Source of the DNA: Engraulis encrasicolus
Taxonomy: Eukaryota; Chordata; Actinopteri; Clupeiformes; Engraulidae
Reading direction: 5' to 3'
DNA length: 64,000 nucleotides
NCBI RefSeq assembly: GCF_034702125.1
Contig: NC_085876.1
Location: forward strand, 22,491,129 to 22,555,128
The notes below the pieces were generated by a model, which saw nothing but the letters and a program-made list of their open reading frames with translations, was not told where the DNA came from and ran no database searches. Of this stretch, positions 12,133 through 26,100 are shown one piece after another. Every line of letters begins with the position of its first letter. The stretch's first letter is position 1. Made by a program: the position numbers and the translations under genes.

Positions 12133-12285
12133 AAGGTTGAGTTAAGAGGTAAATCATCTAATAGAAGAGACTGGAGTCCTCATTGTCTTTAGAACCCAGA
12201 GGACTCCAGGCTCTTCTATTAAATGATTTACGTCTTAACTTAACTTAATTTACTCCTGAACCAGCTCCTTAGTACAGACCCAAGG
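12133..12285. repeat. Hairpin MITE upstream of unit gamma
   Basis: Inverted arms contain GAGGTAAATCATCTAATAGA and TCTATTAAATGATTTACG around a short loop. The right arm ends with CTGAACCAGCTCCTTAGTAC. Copies lie at the same place relative to the 5' exon in other units, so it was present before the array expanded. Confidence 0.65.
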
Positions 12286-12539
12286 ACTGGAGGGATGTGG
12301 AGCACATGTGGGTGAGAAGGATGAAAACAAACCTGAACATTGAGCTCCACATCTGCAGACAGCTGTTACACCTTTTTAGAACTACTTCAACGCACCTTTT
12401 CAAAAATACCTTCATAATACTGAAAACTGTGTTAGTTTGTAGCACATGTGGGTGACATTGTCACATTGTCCTCGAGTCACAGATCTCAAGGAAAGACAAA
12501 ATGACAACAGGGAGACTTGTTTGAATACAAATAGTAATC

Positions 12540-12545
12540 TTTATT
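12540..12545 (-). promoter_or_regulatory. Candidate polyadenylation signal for B30.2b of beta
   Basis: AATAAA on the minus strand lies about 750 nt after the B30.2b stop at 13298. The surrounding sequence matches the AATAAA at 61230 downstream of epsilon B30.2b. Confidence 0.5.
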
Positions 12546-13012
12546 AATGGCACTGTTTCATTTATAACATGTTTCTCATATCCAAATGGAGATGCTGCTT
12601 CAAAAGCTCAATGAAATATAAAATGATGTAATGATTTCTCCAAAGACGTACCCAAATGTTTATATGCCATGTGGGGAAGACTAGCACTGTTTAGACTAAT
12701 ATTTGGACTTGTACCCCTATGAGGAGAGCAGCAGGTTGGGCCAGTACATGCTCCCAGAGGACACACACCCTTTACTCTATAGTACTACTACTATTCTAGA
12801 CACCAGTAGACAAGAGAAAGGTGTTAATGAGATGAAAAGTGTTATTTTAACAAAACATTTCTTTATGAACCAACTACATTCCAGTCATTAAAAAATGGTC
12901 ATAAGGTCTCAGTAATGTCTGACCCTGTATTGGTGGTCAAGGACTGTAACATGACACAGGAAGACCATATCAGCACAAGTCTTGCATCAGCAAATAATTT
13001 GTTAGTGCTGTG

Positions 13013-13294
<282 letters not shown>

Positions 13295-13297
13295 GCT

Positions 13298-13842
13298 CTA
13301 TCTGTGCTGCTCTACTCTTATCAAGTTCTTCACTGGTAGCATCCTCAGAGGACGGGAATTACAACCAGTACCAAAATATTGAAACACTCTCTCAGTGAAA
13401 GTGCGGGTGAAGGTGTGTAAATGTGTGTTATTATCAGGGTCAGAGAAAGTCCGCTTTCCCTTGTCCCAGTCCAGCTGCACTCTGATCCTCTGGAGTTTCT
13501 TCTTCACTATGTGAAGAGTGGAGGGCTGTGGTGGGGCACACACTCCATATTTACCATCATGATAAAACGCATACCACCGCCCACTCAAGGATGTGAAGTC
13601 TCCATTCCTCTGGAGAGACTCTGCCATCACACCTACAATCCATGAAGTGTTGTCCCCAACCTCCACATCCCAGCAGTGTGTCCCTGAGTTAAAGCCCTCA
13701 GAGCCCAGGAGACAGCAATACTCATCAAATCTCTGTGGGTTATCAGGAAGCTGCTGTTTCGCATCACCACGCCTCACACTGGTCAGATCCTCAGACAGGA
13801 TGAGTTGTGGGTGTGCAGTGTTGGGGTCCAGAGTAACAGGAG
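13298..13842 (-). CDS. TRIM terminal B30.2 exon, b type, of unit beta
   Basis: This complete 545-nt terminal exon starts after the acceptor TTCCTCTCTGCAG and stops at 13298. It encodes PRY (LDPNTAHPQLILSEDLTSV) and SPRY ([25 protein letters not shown]). It belongs to the b class: [25 protein letters not shown] and DKGKRTF, against VKQKLQ and DRGKLSF in the a class. It lies downstream of the a exon of beta (18773-19311), with a 3.1-kb transposon between them. It has no RING exon of its own nearby, so it is either an alternative last exon of beta or an orphan duplicate. Reading frame intact; B30.2 domains of TRIMs bind target proteins. Confidence 0.75.
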
Positions 13843-14429
13843 CTGCAGAGAGGAAGAAAACACACAGAAGCCGAACAATAAAGGCGTTCAGGCCGACATA
13901 GAACCGTGACGTGCCCGTTCCTGCACATCATCTCGAACCGAAAGTCTGAGTGTGCATGACTGGACACCCAGGTGAAAAAGTGGTTCAATTTAGTACAATA
14001 AAAGCATGACTGAAGTGTACTTAGCATGTTAAAAGTGCACTCGTGCTTTTTGTGCTAAGAAAAAGTATGTTTACAATATGCTTATTTAAAGTGTACTTAA
14101 AATTAGATGTAATTAAGTTGCTCTCAAAGAAAGTACACTTAGCGAACCATACTTCAAGTGGACTTCGAAGATGTTTGGCTAAAGTGTATTTAGAGGAATA
14201 TACTAATAGTGTTCTAATAGTGAACTTACTAAAAGTGTATTTTTTAATAACATATTGCAATTGTACTTTTTTACAATGCAATATGATTACACTTCACCCA
14301 AATGTCTTCGAAGTGTGATTTTCTATAGTGCGCTTTGAAGTAAATCGCTTTAACATATTGCAAGTACACTTTTTCTAAGTGCACCATGATTGTACTTCAC
14401 CCAAATATCTTCAAAGTGTGCTTACACAA

Positions 14430-14650
14430 AGTGCATTTACCCATCATGCACCATCATGCATGTCACATCATGCAATGCACTTCTTAGAGCTAGATTTCTC
14501 AAACAGAAAGCCATTTATCTTGAAGGAATATTTTTGGTTTGCATGAAAATATTACTCATTGTTATATTCTGTGTTTATTGTAGGAGTTTTACATTTTTAA
14601 AGTGGTACACAAAAAATGACCATGTTCCCACCGTCATTATGATGGTCATG
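14430..14650 (+). repeat. Half copy of the 5028-5616 inverted-repeat element
   Basis: CCATCATGCA, ATGCAATGCACTTCTTAGAG and the following AT-rich segment down to CCCACCGTCATT match one arm of the element at 5404-5616. The second arm is missing. Confidence 0.5.
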
Positions 14651-14869
14651 TATATGTTCTGGTATATATAGGCTCACACTTCCCAGGATATCATGGTGGG
14701 AGGTAAGTTGGAACTAGTTGTTCAAACAAAGAATAAAAGGTTACCATTAGTGATCAATTCAAGTGATCAACTGCAGGAAGGTGGAACAAGATTGAAATAA
14801 AGTGAAATGTGTATCTGAAATCTCTGTAACAATGCAATGATTGTAAATGTCAGTTGTGCTAGGCATGCA

Positions 14870-15325
14870 CAGGGCTGTAGTGCCCGAGTCCGGTCTCAAG
14901 TCCGTTTTTTTATGGACTTGGACTTGTCTCGAACTCGGTATTGTTTGGACTCGGACTTGTCTTGGACTCGGACAATGGTCTTGCCAAATTAGGCTTTTGG
15001 ACTCGCCGGGTCTGTCATTAAGTTTTGTTTATAACACTGGCCATTATAGATTGTAAAGTGGAGCTTGAAATCCAATAACAAACCAGTTTGTCTTCACATT
15101 CATGCCATATAGGTTATCTTCTAAGGTTCACACTATTGACATTCATCTTTTCATTGTTAAACACTGACCAACATGTGACTCGGACTTGACTTGGACTCTA
15201 ATCTTTTTGGACTCGGTCTTGTCTCGGACTCGAACCTCTTTGGACTCGGACTTGTCTCGGACTTGACTAGTACTGGTCTTGGACTTGTCTTGGACTCTAC
15301 AAAGGTGGACTTGACTACAGCCCTG
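14870..15325. mobile_element. Non-autonomous hAT with 8-bp target duplication
   Basis: It starts CAGGGCTGTAGT and ends ACTACAGCCCTG. The flanking 8-bp duplication GGCATGCA is perfect (14862-14869, 15326-15333). The interior consists of short GACTCGGACTTG-type repeats in both orientations around a central unique part. It is nested inside the 13967-17077 element. Confidence 0.92.
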
Positions 15326-15765
15326 GGCATGCATACTGTATCACTACTGTGACATGTGGCTGTGTGTACTGTACAAGCTTTGAGGACCAGCATGGATTGT
15401 AGTATTACATTTATATTATTTCATGTACTTGGGAGTGTACTGTAAATATACTTCAAGCATACATGTTATATATTTACAATACTTAATATGATATAGGCCT
15501 ACTTTTTACATACTTAAAATGTTCCAATGTAGTCCAAAGAAGCATGAAGTTAATATACTTTTATTGTACTTCTAGTAACAATAAAATGTTATAGAAATGT
15601 ACTCAAGCACACTCTTAATGCCATACGAATGCATGAAAAGCGTGTTTGGAGCATACTTTCAAAAGTATGCTTGTAGTGCACTTAAAGTTGTCCAAAAGCG
15701 GTGCCAATTTAGCATCCTCAGTGTGCTGCAAGTGTGCTGAAGTACTGCTTTAGTAGTGCTTCAGC

Positions 15766-16964
15766 CAGTGTTGGGAGTAACTCGTTACAAAAGTAACTAA
15801 TTACTGTAATGCATTACATTTTTGAGTAACGCAGTAATGTAACTGATTACAGGGGGGAAAATCGGTAATATGTCCTCGTTACAATGCAAGTAACTTGCAC
15901 ATTACAACGCATTTTTTTCACCTAAATTTTGTGTGGGTATTTTTTTTTCTTTATACGGTGTTCGCGGATCACCGCAAGATCAGCTATGGCCTACGATAGC
16001 CTACGTCCGTGCAGAGATTTTAAAGTTTCACGCAGAACATTGCTTCCTCTTTCACGCTTCGTCTCTCGAAATGGCAGGCTGACAAAGGATGACCGATCCA
16101 AGATCCAGCTTGCTCGTTTTCAAGATGGGTATATGCCCACTGCTTTGACTCCATTGAAAATATAAAGTTAAATGCACACTGTACTTGAAACCCAAACCGC
16201 TTTCCACGTCGAAAAACAGTAGCCTACAAACAATTTGACGATTTGAAGAGGTGCCATAGCACCACCAAATTAGTCAGGAAAGGAGGGGATGCATCCCATT
16301 CGCACGAGACAGGGACACGGCAGGGTGTTCGACGGGGGGATGAGTAGCCTACGTTGCATCCCCCTCACTTTTGTTCAACTAAACATTACTAAAATTGAAA
16401 TAAATCCATTTGAAATAAAATATTATAGGCCTCTTGGCTCATTAATGCTTATTATATTTCATTGTAGCTTCAGCTGTAGGCCTACTTATCAAGCCTCAAC
16501 TCCACTATCGTCCTTGGCATTGTTCAAAAACGTCTATGACAAAAATCTGGCGCATGTGGGGGGTTGGGGGGTTGGACATAAAAAAAAAAGAAATTGAAAA
16601 AAAAATTGGAAATAAAAAAAAAAAACCTGACAACCAACCGGAACCAAACTTTTATTTTTCTTAGTCCTTATTGTAGCCTATGTGGGTAAGACGCAATTCC
16701 TGAAAATTTTGGTTTTCAGTCTGCAGGCTTCCAAAACGACTTGTGGATGGCAGGTGAAAGTCATGCCACCTCATAGATTTGCACTGTAGATTGCCAAATC
16801 CTTATTTCCAGTCATTTTGGCTAAAGTAACTAAAAGTAATGCAAAAGTAGTGTAATGCCTTACTTTTTAAAAAAGTAATGTTGTAATGTAAGGCATTACT
16901 TTTAAATGACAGTAACTTGTAATAAGTAGTGCATTACAGTTTTTGAGTAACTTTCCCAACAGTG
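15766..16964. mobile_element. Non-autonomous hAT, 1.2 kb, with 8-bp target duplication
   Basis: The tips are CAGTGTTGGGAGTAACTC and GAGTAACTTTCCCAACAGTG. The duplication GCTTCAGC flanks it perfectly (15758-15765, 16965-16972). Subterminal GTAATGCATTAC-like words repeat at both ends. The centre has no recognisable transposase; an open frame at 15929-16165 has no family features. Confidence 0.92.
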
Positions 16965-17394
16965 GCTTCAGCACTAATAGTGCAATGAAGCGCACTTTAA
17001 ATCGCCGAAAATAGTACACTTTGTACTAACTACGGTCAAAAAAAGTACACTTTAAGTATATGGGTTTTTCACCTGGGCAGTTGTTTGCGATGCGAACTGA
17101 ACAATACTTGTTTTTTTTCTGCGTACCATGACAACAATGTGGATGTCAGCAGGTTTATCTGGGTAACAAATAGTCACATACAGAACAGTGCAGAGCCTGG
17201 TATGACCGTAGGTGGTAGGTAAGAACTTTAGTTCTGACTGGTGTGGGCAGTATGAGTGGTGTGGAATTGTGATGTGAATGACAGTAACACACATGAGCTG
17301 AACACTGAACTGAACACTGAACTGAATGGTCTCTATGTGTGTGTCAGGGTTTCAGCATGTGACTGTGTCTAATATTATGTTTCTTTGAATGTGC

Positions 17395-18060
17395 CATATG
17401 GGTGTGCAGGCCTGTGTGCCTCTGCATGTGTGTGTCTCAGCTTACGTGCGTGTAATACATTATACTCTACTCTACTCTACTCTACTCTACTCTAGTCCTT
17501 GCTCTGCTGCTGCCATCTGCTGGATACATGCGGTACTGACTTTATTTGCAGGCAGGAGTCAGGACACACCCAACAAGGGGTCATTATCAGACCTCCCGCT
17601 CTCTCCTCTTGCTCGCGTCCTCATGCTTCACTGATGCCCCACTGCCATGAGGAAAACGATAAAGTTTCCTCATAGTCAACATAGGCAGAACTTTTTGGGG
17701 ACTTTACCCATTCAACATCCCTATTGCAAATGAGAAAATGTCCTTTGAATTGTACTTTGGTGAGATATTGAGTAAAACTTTGCCTTGCATCCCTAGGTCA
17801 CAAGCAAAACCTATTTTGCCTTCAAACATGGGATTTCCATTAGGCTTTATTTTTATTTAAAAAAATATAATGAACACTGTAAAACATTTTTGCAACTATT
17901 TCAAACTATCGATGCTTTCTCAATCTGCACAGATTCAACACACCTTTTCAAAAAAATGCCTCTCTAAAACCGAAAATGAATGAATGTATCAAATGTATGC
18001 AGAGACCCGTACTGAAGATTTTTTTTTGGTTGAGTGAATTGGCCTCCAGTTGCACGTTTC
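17395..18060. other. Spacer between B30.2a and B30.2b of beta
   Basis: This stretch is paralogous to 32160-32800 and, inverted, to about 57180-58260. It includes a short (CTCTA)n run at 17466-17495 that is expanded at 58102-58167. No coding signal. Confidence 0.6.
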
Positions 18061-18109
18061 AAGGAAATACAGAATGACAATAGCAAGAGTTTGGAAGCAA
18101 ATAGTAGGT

Positions 18110-18115
18110 TTTATT
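18110..18115 (-). promoter_or_regulatory. Candidate polyadenylation signal for B30.2a of beta
   Basis: AATAAA on the minus strand lies about 660 nt after the stop at 18773. The same signal is kept at 32841 (alpha) and 57116 (epsilon). Confidence 0.5.
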
Positions 18116-18321
18116 AATAGCACTGTTAACAAATTTCTTATGTGAATATGAAGATCAACAAAAGAAAAACTGATGTAATGATTTTCCCAAAGGCATACCC
18201 AAACCTTTTAATACAATGAGGGGGAACACTAGTACTGTTTAGACTAATATTAATGTGTAGTGTCAGTTCTTCACAACTCAATGAGGAGAGCAGCAGGTTG
18301 TAGACAGTACATGCTCCCAGA

Positions 18322-18323
<2 letters not shown>

Positions 18324-18384
<61 letters not shown>
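18324..18384. repeat. (CA)n microsatellite
   Basis: A pure CA run of about 60 bp in the 3' flank of beta B30.2a. A much shorter copy is at 33066-33083 in alpha. Confidence 0.9.
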
Positions 18385-18386
<2 letters not shown>

Positions 18387-19375
18387 ACTCTACCACTATT
18401 ATACACACCATTAGAAAGAGAAATTAAAGACAAAGTGTAATGAAGACACAGTTTTAACACAAAGTCAAATAAATTCATGCCATCACAAAATGTTAATTTG
18501 GCCTGTAAGGCCTCACTAATTCCTGACCCTGGATGGATTGGTGGTCTTGACTGGTATGGCATTATGGACAAATAAAAAGGACTCTAACATACAGTACAAT
18601 ATGACAATAGCACAGCACTGGTCTTGCATCAATACACGCGCACACACACATATGCAAGGAAAGGTGCACACATGCATGCCATATGAATGCACACACGCAC
18701 GCACCCACGCCCGCATGCACGCATGTACGAATGCACACACACACACACACACACACACACAGCTCAATTTGTCTATTTGTGCTGCTCTACTTTTATAGAG
18801 GTCTTCACTGGTAGCATCCTCAGAGGACGGGCATGACGATCAGCATTCAAATAGGGAAACACTCTCTCAGTGAAAGTGTGTGTGAAGGTGTGTAAATGAG
18901 TGTTATTATCGGGGTCAGAGAATGACAGCTTTCCTCTGTCCCAGTCCAGCTGCACTCTGATCCTCTGGAGTTTCTGCTTCACTCTGAGAAGAGTGGGGTC
19001 TGAGGCATGCGTTTCATATTTACCATCATAATAATACACAAACCACTGCCCACTCAAGGATGTGAAGTCTCCCTTCCTCTGGAGAGACTCTGCCATCACA
19101 CCCACACCCCACCATGTGTTGTCCCCAACCTCCACATCCCAGCAGTGTGTCCCTGAGTTAAAGCCCTCAGAGCCCAGGACACAGCGACACAGATCAAATC
19201 TCTCTGGATTATCAGGCAGCTGCTGTTCCTCATCACCAAGCCTCACACTGGTCAGATCCTCAGACAGGATGAGTCGTGGGTGTGCAGTGTTGGGGTCCAG
19301 AGTAACAGGAGCTGCAGAGAGGAAGAAAACACACAGAAGCTGAACAATAAAGGCACGTTCAGGACGACATAGAAC

Positions 19376-21752
<2,377 letters not shown>

Positions 21753-22637
21753 GTGTGTGTGTGTGTGTGTGTACTACTTACTGAATTGAACAATCTCCTG
21801 CATTTTCTCCCAGACTCTGAACTTCAAGTTCCCCAGGTGCTTTGCCACATTGATTAGAGCTTCTGAAAGCTTCTCTGTATTCTGCAGTGTACACTGGGCT
21901 CTGGAATAACATTCAGGAGTCAGTGCTGCTGTGTGGGTTTGGGTTCAGAACCACAGACAAGAGAGAGACAGGAGGCACATCACTCACCTTTTCACTGTGC
22001 TCTTGTAGTTCTGGAAAGAAATAGAATATTGTTAAAACCACCTTGTTTTGCATTGATCTATTTTATTAATTTTGTGAATTGCATTCATCAATACCATGCT
22101 TGTCAACACACCGCGCCACGTAGGCTACTTATGCAGACAAGCAATGACATAGATCCATGCATGCACACGTATGTGTATTATGTATTATCCTTCAATATTC
22201 TCAGTCTGTGACACTATCTTTTGATTTCTTTTTTCACCACAGTAACTGATTGACAAACAAAGAGTGAAAAGGTTACTGGTAATATCTGATGGGAGGTTCA
22301 GAAATAAAAGATACTATAGATTTTATGATTCAGGACATCTCATTGTATACCTGTTTTAAAATGCCAAAGCACTGATTCTAATGCAGTAGTTTCATAAAAG
22401 TGTGTATAATTCATTACAAACAAAAAAATAATTATATGACAGATGTACAGACTCACACACAGTCAGACAACCCAAGGTACCTTCCGGCAGGCGAAGGCAC
22501 AATAATGATCTAATTGTCTAAAGACGGAGTGTAACCTACCTGCAGGAAAGTGACATCATCAGCTTCCATCTGCTCTTCTATGGCTCTGATTGATTCTGAA
22601 AGAGATGAGATCTCTCTGCTCAGCTTTTAAATATACT

Positions 22638-23194
22638 TGTCAGACTGGAAATAAGAGCACAGTTGCAGATGTGGTTCAGGTTCTTTACTTCAACAAAAAT
22701 CTTCAATTCATCAACAAAGGACTTGGGTAGAATACAAAACTCAGGAGGTCACGCATGAAATCACAGCTTGGTAAATACAAAACTTAGGAAGTCTTCAATG
22801 ATCAATAATCTTCATAAACACAGTCCAGTAATCAGTATTTAGGCAGTCCAAGATCCAAGTACAGAAATTAGGCAGCGTGACAATGAATTCCAATAATGGC
22901 AGAGCAACAGCACAAAGAGTTGGGCAGACACAGTACCGTGACCAAGAGAGATGTTCAAGGAGGCAGCTTCACAGAAAGAGTCTTTAAGATTGGCCAGAGA
23001 GCACAGTCCAGTTCCAAAGCAAAGACAAAGGCACAGGGGTTTCAGCAAACATGAGCACATGCATGAACAGTGACAAACAATTCTCAAGACAATTTAAAGA
23101 TGGCCGTCACTTCCTGTGGGCTGAGCGTGTCACTCGTTGACTCATGTGCGCCCTCCGCTGTTCAGGAGGGCATGTGTTCGGTGGGATTGTGACA
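22638..23194 (-). repeat. 3' LTR of the chromovirus
   Basis: 557 bp. On the coding strand this is the downstream LTR; it contains the last codons of pol, whose stop is at 23107. A G-rich purine tract (GTGGGGGGG, 23195-23210 region) just before it is the likely polypurine primer. Confidence 0.93.
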
Positions 23195-26100
23195 GGAGCC
23201 CCCCCACGAGGCCCGGCACCTGACGGGCCAGGAAGATCAGGACGTGTGTCGTAGAACTCAGAGATGAGAGACTTGTCCAGGATGTCCTTCTTGGCCACCC
23301 ACGAACGCTCGTCAGGTCCATAGCCCTGCCAGTCCACCAGAAACTCCAACGATCGCCCCCTACGCCGGACATCCAGAAGCCGTCGGACGGTGTATGAGGG
23401 AGCACCATCAATCATCCTTGGAGCTGGTGGCGTCTGGGATACTGGAGACAGAGGAGAGAAAATAGCCTTGCGGAGCAGGGAAACATGAAAGACAGGGCTG
23501 CATCTCATTGAGCGAGGAATATTCAACAGGTAAGCCACAGGGTTCACTCTCCGTGAAATTCTGAATGGGCCAACATACCTCGGAGAGAGTTTTCTGGACT
23601 CTGTTTGTATTGGCAGGCCCTTTGTGGAAACCCAGACTCTGTCGCCTGGGCGGTAGACCACTGCCACCCTTCTTCTCCGGTCAGCCTGGCGCTTGTGTTG
23701 TTTGGAGGCCCTCTGGAGGTTCTGGCGAGCTCTCTTCCATAGACGATGGAGGCGTTGAACAGAGGCGTTAGCAGAAGGCACTGGACCATCTGTAGTTGAC
23801 TCTGGGAGGAAAGCAGGTGGGTAACCTGTAACAATTTCAAATGGAGACAATCCAGTGGACGAGGAGGTTAGTTGATTATGCGCTATTTCTGCCCACATTA
23901 AGTGGCTGGCCCATGTGGTGGGATTAGTAGAGCAGTAGCAGCGGAGGTATTTCTCTAATTCCTGATTGACTCGCTCGGTTTGACCATTACTCTGAGGGTG
24001 GTAACCTGATGTGAGGCGAATAGTTACCCCCATGAGTTGCCAGAAAGACTTCCAGAACCGCGCAATAAATTGTGGGCCTCTATCCGAGAGGATTTCCTCC
24101 GGCGGTCCATAGTAGCGGACAATCTCCTTCATGACAGTGTCAGCTGTCTGCCGGGCAGTTGGAAGTTTCTGTAGGGGGACAAAGCGAGACATCTTAGAAA
24201 AGCGATCAACAACCACCAACACAGTATTGAAGCCATTAGAGGTGGGCAGCCCAGTTACGAAATCAAGTGAAACATGGGACCATGGCCGCCGGGCTATAGG
24301 CAGGGGTTGAAGGAGGCCTTGAGGGCGTTGATTGTCAACCTTGTTAGCGAGACAGACAGGGCAGGCAGATACATATTCATTTACATCATCTTTCATGGTG
24401 GGCCACCAGAATGTACGATCAATGAGTTCCATGGTACGTTGGCGTCCCGGGTGGCCTGCAACACGTGCATTATGCCCCCACTCAAGCACCAGGGGTCTTT
24501 GGGCAGATGGGACAAAGGTTTTGGAGTCTGGCGTGTCGGGTGGTGGTTGTTCCAGCTGGTGGCCATCTCGCACCTGTTCCATCAGAACCCAGCGGACAGG
24601 GGCTATCACACATGCCTCAGGGAGAATAGAGTCGTGAGTTACAGGAGAATGGTCAGGTGAAAACTGGCGAGAGAGGGCATCGGGTTTTACATTTTTTGAT
24701 CCAGGTCTATAAGAAAGAGTGAAATGGAATCTTGTAAAGAAAAGTGCCCACCTTGCTTGACGAGGGTTGAGTCTGCGAGCGCCACGGATATATTCAAGAT
24801 TTTTATGATCTGTCCAGACCATGAACGGATGTATTGCCCCCTCTAACCAATGACGCCATTCTTCGAGAGCAAGTTTGACTGCCAGCAATTCTCTGTCACC
24901 CACATCGTACCGACTCTCAACTGGGGTGAGGCGTCTTGAGAAGTATGCACAGGGGTGCATCTTCTGGTCCTGGGGGTTTCTCTGAGACAGGACTGCTCCT
25001 ACGCCAGTCTCTGAGGCATCTACCTCCACAATAAATGGCTGCTGAGGGTCAGGGTGAGTTAGCACAGGCGCAGAGGTAAATCTTTGTTTCAAATCAGTGA
25101 AGGCTTGCTGTGCCTCAGGTGTCCACCGTAGTTTGGTGGGGTGTCCCCTGAGAAGCCCAGTGAGAGGGGCCGCTACGGTACTGTAGTTCCTGATGAAGCG
25201 CCTATAGAAATTAGCAAACCCCAAGAAACGTTGAAGCTGCTTCACTGTGTTAGGGGCCGGCCAGTCTAGTACTGCCGTCAATTTGGACTGGTCCATAAGC
25301 AGACCCTGAGGGGAGATTACAAAGCCCAAAAAGGTGGTGTTAGTGGTGTGAAACTCACTTTTCTCCAGTTTGATGAACAGCCTGTTGTGTAGTAGTTTCT
25401 GCAAAACCTGCCGGACATGCTGGACATGGGTGTCTAGATCAGGGGAAAATATCAAAATGTCATCAAGAAAGACATAAACGAATCGGCCCAGAAATTCTCT
25501 CAACACATCATTTACAAATGCTTGAAATGCAGCAGGGCAATTAGTCAGGCCAAATGGCATTACCAAGTATTCATAATGGCCGCTTGGTGTTATGAACGCT
25601 GTTTTCCACTCATCTCCACGTCGAACCCGGATTAGATGGTACGCGTTCCGAAGGTCCAATTTCGTGAAGATGGTGGCTCCACCAAGTTGGTCAAAGGCAG
25701 TACTCATCAGAGGCAGGGGGTAGCGGTTCTTGACGGTTATTTTGTTCATCTCCCTGTAATCGATACATGGTCTAAGGCCGCCATCTTTTTTGCCCACAAA
25801 AAAGAATCCTGCTGCTGCTGGTGACGTAGAGGGGCGAATCAAGCCATTCTCAAGGCATTCTTGGATGTAGGTTTCCATTGCTTGAGTTTCAGGGATGGAC
25901 AGGGGGTAAAGCCTGCCTCTGGGTGGCGTAGCACCAGGAAGGAGGTCAATGGCCAGGTCATAGCTGCGGTGGGGTGGTAGAGAGGTGGCCTTGTCTTTGC
26001 TGAATACTGCACTGAGGTCATGGTACACAGCAGGGACTTTGGACAGGTCAGTCGGTACAAAGGATGTGTCTGCCACAACTACAGAGCGAGTGGGTTGAGG

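Larger units (their letters stand above)
13967..17077. mobile_element. 3.1-kb DNA element with CCCAGGTGAAAAA tips, carrying nested hATs
   Basis: The tips are CCCAGGTGAAAAAG at 13967 and GTTTTTCACCTGGG ending at 17077. The paralogous sites near 31855 and 39430 read GACTGGACAGTTGTTTGCG without the insert, so the boundaries are secure and the duplicated target is only CA (13965-13966, 17078-17079). Both ends are full of short AAGTGYACTT/AAGTACACTT words in direct and inverted order, extending to about 14430 on the left and into 15420-15760. No transposase was found. Two hAT elements (14870-15325, 15766-16964) are nested inside. Superfamily unassigned. Confidence 0.8.

Noticed and set aside
13593..13901. 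Antisense frames over every B30.2 exon (for example 13593-13901, 19062-19343, 58649-58930)
   Set aside because: They are similar to each other only because the sense exons are paralogous; there are no start contexts or splice signals on that strand.
22839..23087. 82-residue Cys-rich frame present twice (also 27689-27937)
   Set aside because: It lies wholly in the LTR and is duplicated only because both LTRs are the same; no support for coding.
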